Source: Actinomycetota bacterium (GTDB taxonomy: Bacteria > Actinomycetota > Acidimicrobiia > Acidimicrobiales > CADCSY01). Taken from it: DNA of 34,508 bases. The DNA is taken from positions 1 to 34,508 of the forward strand of contig JAHWJI010000017.1 in the NCBI GenBank assembly GCA_019348495.1, read 5' to 3'. The position numbers were made by a program, and so were the translations under genes. This document shows positions 24,893-32,464 of this stretch, piece by piece (position 1 is the stretch's first letter; each line of letters opens with the position of its first letter). Under the pieces are notes generated by a model, which worked only from the letters and a program-made list of their open reading frames with translations, was not told the origin of the DNA and did no database searches.

Positions 24893-27800
24893 TGGTCGAG
24901 GAAGGCCAGGCGGTCCATCCCGGTGGGCCCCGAGCGGTGCTTGGCCACCAGCACCTCGGCGGTGCCCCGGTCGGGTGATTCAGGGTGGTACAGCTCGTCG
25001 CGGTACAAGAACACGACCACGTCGGCGTCCTGCTCGAGACTGTTCTCCACGACGATGCCGTTGGCCACGAAGTTGTGGGTCTCGGCCACGGTGGCGTCGT
25101 AGACAGGCCGTTCGCCCAACGAGTCGATGGCCACGACCGGGTCCCAACGGACATCGGCCCGGGCCCGGCGGTCGAGGGCGGCATCGTCGAGGGCGGCCGC
25201 CACCTGGGCCAGGCGATGGCGGCTGGGTGGGGCCACACCCTGCCCCGCGCCCTGGCCGGCGAGGGCCATGGCGCCGGCCATGAGCTCGCCGAACCGCCGG
25301 CTGCTCTCGTCACCCTCGATGCTCAGCCGTGCCCGCCCGACCGCCGCGTTCGACCCCAGTCGCACGACACGACTGTGGACCTCCAGGCGCAACAGCAGGG
25401 TCTGCAAGTCGTCGATCAGGCGGCTGCTGGCCGAGACGCAGTGCGGGCGGGGCCGATGTCCATGGTGGCTGACGCCGTCGCCATGGGGCCATACCGCAGC
25501 CAGGAACGCCACCAGGGCGTCGTCGGGCAGGGAGAAGATGGCTCGGGGCACCACCGGGCAGTCGGCGGGGAGACGGTCCGTTGCCTCGACCACCTCTCGT
25601 GCCGCCTCCCGCACCTCCGCCACCGCCCACTCGCAGCGCCGGGTGGGAGCGGGCAGGCGTCGGGGGACGGCCACACGGGTACCGATCGCCAGCTCGTCGA
25701 GGCGGAGCCAGCCGCCGACGGTGAGGAACGGGTGGTTGGCGCTGGCGTCGATGCGCCGGCCCGATCCGAGCCGGAGCCGGTAGACCGGCTTGGTCCCACT
25801 GGCGAAGACGTGGGACATGGTGCCGGCCACAAGGGCCAGGTCGCGGTCGACGGTCCACACCGGGATGTCCCGCTCCCCGCTGAGCAGCAGCTCACCCATG
25901 GTGACCTCGGCTCCGGTGTCGGCCCGCAGCACCCGGGCATCGGCGGTGAGGCAGCCGCTCTCACGCAGGTCGGCGAGCATGGGGCGCTTGTCGGCCCGTA
26001 GCTCCAGGCCACGGGAGAGCTGGGAGAGGGCGACCACGGGCGTCTGCAGCTCCCGGGCCAGGACCTTGAGCCCCCGGCTGATCTCCGACACCTCCACCTG
26101 ACGGTTCTCGGCACGATCGCGTCCGGTCATGAGTTGGAGGTAGTCGACGACCACGATGCCGAGGTCGCCCAACCTCGACTTGAGCCGTCGGGCCTTGGCC
26201 CGGATCTCCAGCACCGTCGCCCTCGGGTTGTCGTCGATGTAGAGGGGCGCCTCGGCCAGACGGCCGATGGCGTGGCTGATCTTGGTCCAGTCGGACTCGG
26301 CCAGCCTGCCGTTGCGCATGCGGGTGCTGTCGACCCGGGCTTCGGAGGCGAGGAGCCGCTGGGTGATCTCCAGGTGGCTCATCTCCAGGGAGAAGAACAG
26401 CACCGGGCGGTGGGCCTCGAGGGCAGCGTGGGCGGCCATGCCCAGGGCGAAGGCGGTGTTGTGCACGAAGACGTCGGCGGCCACGAAGTTGTGATCGCCG
26501 GGCACGGTCAGGTCGTACACCTGGGCCGGGCCGTCGTCGTCGATGGCCACGACCTCGTCCCACAGCACGCTCGTGGGCGCCGGCGCGCAGGGGGCATCGG
26601 TGCTGTCCCGAGCGGCCGGCCTCCGGCCCGCCGGGGTGCGGTGGGGCGCGCCTGGCCCCGCCGGCGAAGCCGCGTGGGCCAGCGCTCTGGGGGCCTGGCT
26701 GGCTCGGCGTTGCCGGTGGTCGAGCTGATCGATGTGGGCCAGAAGGTTGGCCAGCGCCGAGTCCTTGGAGAACATGCCGATCTCGGTGGCGAGGTGGCGC
26801 AGCTCGGGTACGGAGGTCACCTCCAGCTCGTGCGCCGGGCCGCTCCATCCCTGGCGGTGGATGACGCGCCGGCGCCGGCGGGCGTTGATGCCGAAGCGCA
26901 ACAGCAGGTGGGCGACGTCGGCCACGAGCTCCCCTGATCGGCTGCAGTAGGAGACGTAGGCGGTGCCCCCCTGCCTGGTGGACCACCACAGGGAGCCGTC
27001 GACGCCCAGCAATCGGTTCAAGAACAGCGCCACCTGGCGCCGGGGCAGGCGGAACACCCACTCGGGGACCGAACGCCGGTGGGGGCTCGTGCCCATCAAA
27101 CCGTGGCCACCCAGGACGTGGTGCCAGGGGTCGGACCGGTCGGCGGGCGGGTGGAGGCGACAGGTCGATACACCGGGCACGCTGCGTTCGGTCACGGCCT
27201 CGACCTCGACCTGGCGGGCGTGGTGGGCCAGGTCGTCGATCACCGCCGGGGAGGTGGCGGTGAAGCGCACCGAGGCGCCGGTGTGGGCCCCGTCGCTGAG
27301 GAGGTAGGCGAGCAGTACGATCTCGGCTCGGGGCCGGGCCTCGTTGCCGAAGACCGGCAGCACCCGGGGGACGGCGACGGGGGTGCCCACGGCCACCTCG
27401 GCCAATGGCCGCCAGCCCGTCGGCGTGAGGAAGGGATGGGCGGCGGTGGTGCGCACCTCGCGTCCCAGCCTGGTGCGCACCCGGAACACCGGGCGCACCC
27501 CGTCGTCGACGAAGGCGTTCGGGCGCCGTACGTGCAGGCCGTGATCAGCGGCGCCGAGACTGGTGACCTCGACGTGGTCCCCCCGTCGGCCCCGGCGGTA
27601 CACCTCGGCCAGGGTGACGCGGGCGCCGGTTCGGGGCTCGACGAGCAGGGTGTCGCCGGTCAGGCACTTGCCGGTGGCGGGGCGCGCGCCCACGATCACC
27701 AGGCTCGAGGGCTGTAGCCCGGAGAGCAGCTCGTCGAAGCCCCGGTAGCCGGTGGGAACCCCCGTGATGCTGTCGGCCTTCTCGTAGAGCATCTCCAGGC

Positions 27801-28341
27801 GGGTGAGGGTGTGGTCGAGGAGGTCGCGAATGGGCGCCATGGTGTCGCTGACCCGGTGCTGGGCGACGTCGAAGACCATGGCCTCGGCCCGGTCGACGGC
27901 CTCGGCCACGTCGTCGGGCACCCGGTAGCCCATCTCGGCGATCTCGCCGGCCACGGCGATGAGGCGGCGCAGGAGAGCGTGCTCGCCCACGATGCGGGCG
28001 TAGCGGGCGGCGCTGGAGGTGGCCGGCGTGCGCACCTGGAGGGACACGAGCAGTCCCGGTCCCCCGATGTCGCCGAGCAGGCCGGCCCGGCGCAGCTCCT
28101 CACCCACCGTCACCGGGTCGGCCGGCTCGCCGGCGCCGTAGAGCGAGAGGATGGCGTCGAAGATGTGGCCGTGCACCGGCTTGTAGAAGTCCTCGGACGA
28201 GACCCCCAGCTCGGAGGCAGCCACGATGGCGTCTTTGCTCAACAACATGGCCCCCAGCAGGGACTCCTCGGCTTCGAGGTTGTAGGGGGGGACCCGACCG
28301 TCACCCCGCTGGGGACCGGGAGGAACCTCAGCGACGGCCAT
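24856..28341 (-). CDS. dnaB: Replicative DNA helicase DnaB containing two inteins
   Basis: 1161-residue precursor. Start ATG 28341 is set by an AAGGAGG ribosome site eight bases upstream; the longer ORF is rejected. The extein parts are residues 1-225, 629-796 and 1101-1161. Together they make a 454-residue DnaB: an N-terminal DnaG-binding domain (PYNLEAEESLLGAMLLSKDA) and a RecA-like ATPase with Walker A GARPATGK/TAF, Walker B IVVVDYLQLM, and DLRESG/SLEQDADVVVFLYR. DnaB is the hexameric helicase that unwinds the fork. Intein 1 splits the Walker A motif between Lys and Thr, so the helicase is inactive until spliced; intein 2 splits the later conserved RESG/SLEQ motif. The gene follows rplI in the usual actinobacterial order, with a 240-base gap. 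Confidence 0.95.
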   Translation of the reverse strand: MAVAEVPPGPQRGDGRVPPYNLEAEESLLGAMLLSKDAIVAASELGVSSEDFYKPVHGHIFDAILSLYGAGEPADPVTVGEELRRAGLLGDIGGPGLLVSLQVRTPATSSAARYARIVGEHALLRRLIAVAGEIAEMGYRVPDDVAEAVDRAEAMVFDVAQHRVSDTMAPIRDLLDHTLTRLEMLYEKADSITGVPTGYRGFDELLSGLQPSSLVIVGARPATGKCLTGDTLLVEPRTGARVTLAEVYRRGRRGDHVEVTSLGAADHGLHVRRPNAFVDDGVRPVFRVRTRLGREVRTTAAHPFLTPTGWRPLAEVAVGTPVAVPRVLPVFGNEARPRAEIVLLAYLLSDGAHTGASVRFTATSPAVIDDLAHHARQVEVEAVTERSVPGVSTCRLHPPADRSDPWHHVLGGHGLMGTSPHRRSVPEWVFRLPRRQVALFLNRLLGVDGSLWWSTRQGGTAYVSYCSRSGELVADVAHLLLRFGINARRRRRVIHRQGWSGPAHELEVTSVPELRHLATEIGMFSKDSALANLLAHIDQLDHRQRRASQAPRALAHAASPAGPGAPHRTPAGRRPAARDSTDAPCAPAPTSVLWDEVVAIDDDGPAQVYDLTVPGDHNFVAADVFVHNTAFALGMAAHAALEAHRPVLFFSLEMSHLEITQRLLASEARVDSTRMRNGRLAESDWTKISHAIGRLAEAPLYIDDNPRATVLEIRAKARRLKSRLGDLGIVVVDYLQLMTGRDRAENRQVEVSEISRGLKVLARELQTPVVALSQLSRGLELRADKRPMLADLRESGCLTADARVLRADTGAEVTMGELLLSGERDIPVWTVDRDLALVAGTMSHVFASGTKPVYRLRLGSGRRIDASANHPFLTVGGWLRLDELAIGTRVAVPRRLPAPTRRCEWAVAEVREAAREVVEATDRLPADCPVVPRAIFSLPDDALVAFLAAVWPHGDGVSHHGHRPRPHCVSASSRLIDDLQTLLLRLEVHSRVVRLGSNAAVGRARLSIEGDESSRRFGELMAGAMALAGQGAGQGVAPPSRHRLAQVAAALDDAALDRRARADVRWDPVVAIDSLGERPVYDATVAETHNFVANGIVVENSLEQDADVVVFLYRDELYHPESPDRGTAEVLVAKHRSGPTGMDRLAFLDHYTRFANMAKDI
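25042..25953 (-). other. Intein 2 of DnaB (304 aa), eroded endonuclease domain
   Basis: Begins with Cys (CLTADARVLRADTG) after DLRESG and ends GIVVEN before Ser of SLEQDAD. Block B is IDASANHPFLT with its His, block F is RPVYDATVAETHNFVA. The last two residues are Glu-Asn, not the usual His-Asn. A LAGLIDADG-type second motif survives in altered form (LVAFLAAVWPHGDG), but the first motif found in full inteins of this kind is absent, so homing activity is probably lost. The insertion site is the one used by the Synechocystis DnaB intein (RESG/SIEQ). Splicing should join RESG to SLEQ. Confidence 0.9.
26458..27666 (-). other. Intein 1 of DnaB (403 aa) with homing endonuclease core, in the P-loop
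   Basis: Begins with Cys (CLTGDTLLVEPRTG) after GARPATGK and ends ADVFVHN before Thr of TAFALG. Block B is EVRTTAAHPFLT, block F is AQVYDLTVPGDHNFVA, block G is DVFVHN. Between them lies a DOD/LAGLIDADG endonuclease with both motifs and both acidic residues: LLAYLLSDG (Asp125) and LFLNRLLGVDGSL (Asp223), followed by YCSRSGELVADVAHLLLRFG. A Pro/Ala-rich linker of about 45 residues (around 320-365) precedes the C-terminal splicing part. It looks complete and may still be able to home. Confidence 0.92.
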
Positions 28342-28411
28342 GCGTGGAGCCTCCTTCGTCGGGCCTGTGCGGTGCCAGGGGAACAACGCTGTGAATTGAG
28401 GGTGGACCGCA

Positions 28412-28420
28412 TGTGGACAA
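28412..28420 (-). promoter_or_regulatory. DnaA-box-like 9-mer upstream of dnaB
   Basis: On the minus strand the sequence is TTGTCCACA, the form of DnaA box preferred in high-GC actinobacteria. It lies 71 bases upstream of the dnaB ATG. A single box in an otherwise GC-rich gap suggests DnaA might regulate dnaB transcription; one 9-mer can also arise by chance. Confidence 0.45.
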
Positions 28421-28560
28421 CCGCCCTGCGTTCTCTTCGAGCCGCGCCGGGGCCCGAAGGGCTGCGAGCTGTCTCCAAGGTCCACGAGAAGCCAGCTTGA
28501 CGCCCGAGAGGCGATCGCTGGTGGACTACTGCGGTGATGTCACCGGGGCCTGGCGGGGGA

Positions 28561-28574
28561 GGGGTCGTTGCCCC
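28561..28574 (-). terminator. Short GC hairpin after rplI
   Basis: GGGG (28561-28564) and CCCC (28571-28574) flank a six-base loop 10 bases after the rplI stop, with a longer imperfect pairing possible outward (GCGGGG at 28553 with CCCCGC at 28571). There is no T-run. It might attenuate transcription into dnaB. Confidence 0.3.
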
Positions 28575-28583
28575 GCTGCCGTG

Positions 28584-29030
28584 TCAGGCCCGAGTCACCT
28601 CGACGGTGACGGGAAACTCGACCTCGGCGTGCAGCTTGACCAGGACACGGTGGGTCCCCAGCTCGCGGATGGGCTCGTCGAGGTGCATCTTGCGGCGATC
28701 GAGCTCGACGCCGGTCTGCGCGGCCACAGCCTCGGCCACGTCGACGGTGGTGACCGAGCCGAAGAGCCGCCCTTCGTTCCCGGCTCGGGCGCTCACGTGG
28801 ATGACCGCCGGGACCAGGCGACGAGCGATGTCCTCGGCCGCGCTGCGCGCCGCCGCATCCTTGGTGTCGCGTGCCCGGCGCATGGACCCGGCTTGGGCCA
28901 TCATCCCCTCGCTGGCCCGCATGGCCAGACCCCGAGGGACCAGGAAGTTGCGGGCGTAGCCGTCGGCGACGACCAGGACGTCGCCCCGCTTGCCCACGTT
29001 GCCCACGTCGGCCCGCAGGATCACCTTCAT
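28584..29030 (-). CDS. rplI: 50S ribosomal protein bL9
   Basis: 148 residues, full length. The N-terminal domain is [20 protein letters not shown] followed by [16 protein letters not shown], the bL9 signature that binds 23S rRNA. A long connecting helix follows, then a C-terminal domain with [20 protein letters not shown] and [13 protein letters not shown]. The ATG overlaps the rpsR stop as ATGA, so its translation is coupled. Confidence 0.97.
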   Translation of the reverse strand: MKVILRADVGNVGKRGDVLVVADGYARNFLVPRGLAMRASEGMMAQAGSMRRARDTKDAAARSAAEDIARRLVPAVIHVSARAGNEGRLFGSVTTVDVAEAVAAQTGVELDRRKMHLDEPIRELGTHRVLVKLHAEVEFPVTVEVTRA

Positions 29031-29485
29031 GCGCTGTCCTGGTCGATCGGGGCGCGCTCGTCGAAACCGTCGGTGGACGAGCTCACGCCGGCGGGAACCC
29101 GGCTCGCCCCCGGCGGGGCGTTGCTGGGGCCGGGGCGAGGCGGTCGATCGTCACGGCTGGGACGATCTTCGCGACCCCGCCCACCGCCGCCCCGGCCGGT
29201 CCGGCTGCTCGTGACCTTGGTGACGAAGGGGAGCAGCGCCAACTCGCGCGCCGTCTTGATGGCCATGGCCACGTCGCTCTGGTGCTGCACGCAGTTGCCG
29301 TTGACCCGCCGGGCCTTGATCTTGGCCCGGTCGGACATGTAGCGCCGCAGCAGGTTCACATCTTTGTAGTCGACCCAGGCGATGCGCTCTTGGCAGAACA
29401 TGCACGGCTTCTGCTTGAACTTCTTGCCGTTGTCCTTGGGCTTGCGCTCTCCCCGGGCGGGCTGGGCCTTGGATTTCCGTCCCAT
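29027..29485 (-). CDS. rpsR: 30S ribosomal protein bS18 with long disordered C-terminal extension
   Basis: 152 residues from ATG 29485, which overlaps the ssb stop by one base. The core (about 20-95) is normal: [35 protein letters not shown] and [20 protein letters not shown]. Cys28, Cys31 and Cys65 mark the zinc-binding (C+) form. bS18 is usually 75-90 residues; here about 60 more follow, starting [20 protein letters not shown] and ending in a Ser/Asp-rich tail, low-complexity and charged. S18 pairs with S6 (rpsF in the same operon) on the platform of the small subunit. The tail has no recognised fold. Confidence 0.95.
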   Translation of the reverse strand: MGRKSKAQPARGERKPKDNGKKFKQKPCMFCQERIAWVDYKDVNLLRRYMSDRAKIKARRVNGNCVQHQSDVAMAIKTARELALLPFVTKVTSSRTGRGGGGRGREDRPSRDDRPPRPGPSNAPPGASRVPAGVSSSTDGFDERAPIDQDSA

Positions 29486-29931
29486 CAGAAGGGCTCCTCG
29501 TCGGGGTAGCTGGGACCGGGATCGGCCGGTGGGCGGGGGGACGGCGGCGCCGATCCGCCCTCGTTGCTGCGGCGCTCGTTCTTGACCACGCTGGCCGTGG
29601 CCCAGCGCAAGCTGGGACCGACCTCGTCGGCCACCACCTCCACGGTGGAGCGCTTGTCGCCCTCCTGGGACTCCCAGGAGCGCTGCTCCAGGCGCCCGGT
29701 GACCAGCACGCGAGCTCCCTTCTGCACGGACTCCCCGATGTTCTCGGCCATCTCTCGCCAAGCCACGATGTCGAAGAAGCTGGTGGCCTCCTCCCATGCC
29801 TGGGTCTGGCGGTTCTGCCAGCGCCGGTTGACGGCGAGACCGAACTTGGCCATGGCTTGACCCGAGGCGGTGTAGCGCAACTCGGGGTCTCGGGTGACGT
29901 TGCCCACCAGCGTGACGTTGTTTCCGGACAT
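29485..29931 (-). CDS. ssb: Single-stranded DNA-binding protein
   Basis: 148 residues. The OB-fold domain runs from [20 protein letters not shown] through '[20 protein letters not shown]', [16 protein letters not shown] and [19 protein letters not shown] (about 1-110). Then comes a Pro-rich linker and the acidic tip PDEEPF, the docking site for partner proteins. It protects ssDNA at forks. Located between rpsF and rpsR as in most bacteria; 18 bases separate it from rpsF. Confidence 0.96.
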   Translation of the reverse strand: MSGNNVTLVGNVTRDPELRYTASGQAMAKFGLAVNRRWQNRQTQAWEEATSFFDIVAWREMAENIGESVQKGARVLVTGRLEQRSWESQEGDKRSTVEVVADEVGPSLRWATASVVKNERRSNEGGSAPPSPRPPADPGPSYPDEEPF

Positions 29932-29949
29932 GTCGATTCTTCCCTTGCT

Positions 29950-30306
29950 CTACTCGGTGTGCTCGGGTCCGGCCAGGGCGGGCTCGTCGGCACGGGGGCG
30001 AGCGGCCCTGGCGCCGGAGTGCTCGGGCATCCGGACGATCTTATGGCGAACGACGCCTTCGGTGAGGCGCAGAGAGCGGTCGAGCTCGCTGACGGCATCG
30101 GGCTCGACGCTGACCTCCATCAGGAGGTAGTAGCCCTCGCTGCGGTGGTCGATCTCGTAGGCCAGGCGGCGCTTGCCCCACTTGTCGGCTCGGGTGAGCT
30201 GACCGCCGGAGGCGCTCAGGAGCTCTCCCGTGCGGTTGATCACCGCCTGGACAGCCGCCTCCTCGAGGTGGGCGTCGAGGATCACCACGATTTCGTATGG
30301 ACGCAT
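29950..30306 (-). CDS. rpsF: 30S ribosomal protein bS6
   Basis: 118 residues from ATG 30306, preceded by AGGGAGGTGA; the longer ORF to 30384 has no support. Begins [40 protein letters not shown] is the S6 signature. The last 20 residues ([20 protein letters not shown]) are a polar tail. First gene of the rpsF-ssb-rpsR-rplI operon. It binds 16S rRNA together with bS18. Confidence 0.96.
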   Translation of the reverse strand: MRPYEIVVILDAHLEEAAVQAVINRTGELLSASGGQLTRADKWGKRRLAYEIDHRSEGYYLLMEVSVEPDAVSELDRSLRLTEGVVRHKIVRMPEHSGARAARPRADEPALAGPEHTE

Positions 30307-30346
30307 CTGCGTCACCTCCCTCTGGACCCGGCGCAAGACGCTCGGG

Positions 30347-30362
30347 GCCCCCGGTTGGGGGC
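30347..30362 (-). promoter_or_regulatory. Stable hairpin in the rpsF leader
   Basis: GCCCCC (30347-30352) and GGGGGC (30357-30362) form a perfect 6-bp stem with a 4-base loop, about 40 bases upstream of the rpsF start on the transcribed leader. In many bacteria the rpsF leader carries a structured site for the S6:S18 complex that represses the operon. This hairpin could be part of such a site, but I cannot match the consensus by eye. Confidence 0.35.
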
Positions 30363-30382
30363 AGGGTGAGACCGGACTGGCC

Positions 30383-30412
30383 ATCGTAGGACCGGAGGCC
30401 CGCCCACCACAA
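30383..30412 (-). promoter_or_regulatory. Likely sigma-70-type promoter for the rpsF operon
   Basis: On the minus strand: TTGTGG (30412-30407), an 18-base spacer, then TACGAT (30388-30383). This predicts a transcript start near 30376 and a leader of about 70 bases containing the hairpin. Spacing and hexamers fit the housekeeping sigma consensus of actinobacteria. Confidence 0.5.
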
Positions 30413-30470
30413 CCGCATCGTTCATGGCGCTGACCCTACCGAGGGGGTGCGACAGCATCGCCGGCGTGGT

Positions 30471-31454
30471 TCAGCCGTCAGTGAAGAAGCGACCGAGCTC
30501 GGAAGCCACCCGGTCGGGCTGCTCGTGGACCAGCCAGTGACCGGAGTCGGCAACGACCACCTCACGAAGGTGGTCGGTCGCCGGTCGCAGCGAGGCTGCC
30601 ACCGCCGGTCCGGCGCCGTGTTGTCCCCCCATGGCCAGCACCGGCATGCGCAGGCGACCCAGCTCGACCGAGGCCCGGTTGTCGGCGGCGTCTCGACCGA
30701 GCGATCGGTAGAGCTCGAAGCCGGCATGCAGGACGTCGGGCCGACGGTAGGTGCGCACGTACTCGTTCACATCAGCGTCGCTGACTGCCCCCTCCACCAC
30801 CTCGGAGACGTCGAAGAAGGCAGCCAGATACTCTCGCTCTCGCCCGGTCACCAGCAACTCGGGGAACCGCTCGGCCATGTGGAAGGCGAAGTGGAACGAC
30901 TCCTCGGTGGGGTCGTCATCGAAGAGGTCGTCGGGGCGAAAGCCGGGGAGGAGCAGCTCCAGCACCGCCAGGCGTGTCACCTCGTCGGGGTACTGGGCGG
31001 CGTACTGGAAGGCAACGGTGCCGCCCCAGTCGTGGCCGGCCAGCAGGATTCGCCGGTGACCGAGCGTTTCGGCTATCAGCCCGTGGACGTAGGTGGCCAG
31101 CGTCTTCTTGTCGTACGCCGTCGGCTGGCCCTCGGAGTCGCCGAGGCCAGGGAGGTCGACGGCGATCACCTGAAATCGTTCAGCCAGCGTGGGCAGCACC
31201 CTGCGCCAGCCCCACCACGTCTCGGGCCACCCGTGCACCAGCACCACCACGGGGCCCTCGCCCCCCTCGACGAAGTGCATGCGGACGCCTTCGACCTCGC
31301 TGAAGCGGTGGCGGAACGTGTTGGTGAAGGAGGGGTCGTCCCGGGTGGCCGACTCGAAGCCCGGTCGGGCGCAGGAGATCACCACCAGGGCGAACGCAAG
31401 CGTGAAGGCCCCACACAGGGGCCTCCGGAAGCGACGGGGGGCTCGAACCCTCAC
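30471..31454 (-). CDS. Exported epoxide hydrolase-like alpha/beta hydrolase (lipoprotein)
   Basis: 327 residues. The N-terminal signal LCGAFTLAFALVVISCARPG ends in a lipobox-like ISC (Cys28). The fold has VVVLVHGWPETWWGWRRVLP (oxyanion HGWPE), LPGLGDSEG, and the nucleophile elbow AGHDWGGTVAF with Asp142, which makes it of the epoxide hydrolase/haloacid dehalogenase branch (Asp rather than Ser). His306 sits in ADSGHWLVHEQPDRV. The acid partner is not obvious: the usual position reads MGGQHGAGP without an Asp. Two Tyr that activate the epoxide cannot be assigned by eye. It would act outside the membrane; substrate unknown. It ends seven bases before the recR-side stop on the same strand. Confidence 0.8.
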   Translation of the reverse strand: MRVRAPRRFRRPLCGAFTLAFALVVISCARPGFESATRDDPSFTNTFRHRFSEVEGVRMHFVEGGEGPVVVLVHGWPETWWGWRRVLPTLAERFQVIAVDLPGLGDSEGQPTAYDKKTLATYVHGLIAETLGHRRILLAGHDWGGTVAFQYAAQYPDEVTRLAVLELLLPGFRPDDLFDDDPTEESFHFAFHMAERFPELLVTGREREYLAAFFDVSEVVEGAVSDADVNEYVRTYRRPDVLHAGFELYRSLGRDAADNRASVELGRLRMPVLAMGGQHGAGPAVAASLRPATDHLREVVVADSGHWLVHEQPDRVASELGRFFTDG

Positions 31455-31461
31455 CTCGGCC

Positions 31462-32061
31462 TCAGGCCCCCACTTCCCGCCGGCCCTCCAGCGCCCGGCC
31501 CAGGGTGAGCTCGTCGGCGTACTCGAGGTCGCCCCCCACCGGCAGGCCGCTGGCGATGCGCGTCACCCGCAGCCCGAGGGGGGCGAGCAGGCGGGCCAGG
31601 TACATGGCCGTGGCCTCACCCTCGATGTTGGGGTTGGTGCAGAGGATGACCTCGCTGATCTGCTCGGGCTCCAGTCGGGCCAGCAGCTCGCGTACCTTGA
31701 GCTGGTCGGGGCCGATGCCCTCGATGGGGCTGATGGCGCCCTGGAGGACGTGGTAGCGGCCCCGGAACTCGTGGGTCTTCTCCACGGCCACCACGTCCCT
31801 GGGTTCCTCGACTACGCACAACACCCGGTGCTCGCGCCGGGGATCGGTGCAGATCCCGCACTCCTGGCCCTCGGCCACGTTGAAGCACCGGGCGCACAGC
31901 GCCACGCGCTCCTTCATCTCGATGACGGCACGGGCCAGGCGCACCGCCTCCTCCTTGGGCAGCTTCAGGAGGTGGAAGGCGATGCGCTGGGCCGACTTGG
32001 GGCCCACGCCGGGCAGCCGGCCGAGCTCGTCGATGAGATCCTGGACCGGCCCGGCGTACAC
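31462..32061 (-). CDS. recR: Recombination protein RecR
   Basis: 199 residues from GTG 32061 ([20 protein letters not shown]), the normal length; the longer ORF to 32124 overlaps ybaB and is rejected. Helix-hairpin-helix [17 protein letters not shown], zinc finger [16 protein letters not shown], and Toprim domain ([20 protein letters not shown] and '[19 protein letters not shown]'). With RecF/RecO it loads RecA at gaps. It is 10 bases after ybaB. Confidence 0.96.
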   Translation of the reverse strand: MYAGPVQDLIDELGRLPGVGPKSAQRIAFHLLKLPKEEAVRLARAVIEMKERVALCARCFNVAEGQECGICTDPRREHRVLCVVEEPRDVVAVEKTHEFRGRYHVLQGAISPIEGIGPDQLKVRELLARLEPEQISEVILCTNPNIEGEATAMYLARLLAPLGLRVTRIASGLPVGGDLEYADELTLGRALEGRREVGA

Positions 32062-32071
32062 CAGGGGACGC

Positions 32072-32428
32072 TCAGCCGAGCAGGCCGCCGAGATCGGCGC
32101 CCGGCCCCGAGCCGCCCTCGCCACCCAGGCCGAGGCCTTCGGTGACGTCCCGCTGCAGCTCCTCGAGCTTGGCCGTGGCGTCGTGGAGGGCGGCGAGGAC
32201 GAGGTCCTGGAGCATCTCGACGTCGTTCGGGTCCACGGCGGCGGGGGCGATGGTGACCGAGCGGAACTCCATGGCGCCGCTCACCTCCACCCGCACGGCG
32301 CCGCCGCCGGCCTGGCCCTCGACCACTGCTTCGGCGGCCTCGGCCTGAGCGGCGAGGAGCCGTTCTTGCATCTGTTGGGCCTGGGCCATGAGGTTGCCCA
32401 GGTCGGGCAGGTCGGGGGGGAGGGCCAT
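32072..32428 (-). CDS. YbaB/EbfC family nucleoid-associated protein
   Basis: 118 residues. [40 protein letters not shown] and [20 protein letters not shown] are the family pattern: a helix with Met/Gln, a beta-sheet, and a second helix. Dimers bind DNA without strong sequence preference. The C-terminus is Gly-rich. The gene lies between dnaX and recR, the conserved order. Confidence 0.93.
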   Translation of the reverse strand: MALPPDLPDLGNLMAQAQQMQERLLAAQAEAAEAVVEGQAGGGAVRVEVSGAMEFRSVTIAPAAVDPNDVEMLQDLVLAALHDATAKLEELQRDVTEGLGLGGEGGSGPGADLGGLLG

Positions 32429-32464
32429 GGCGGCGAGACTACCGCCCCCAGCCAGCCTGGTCGG

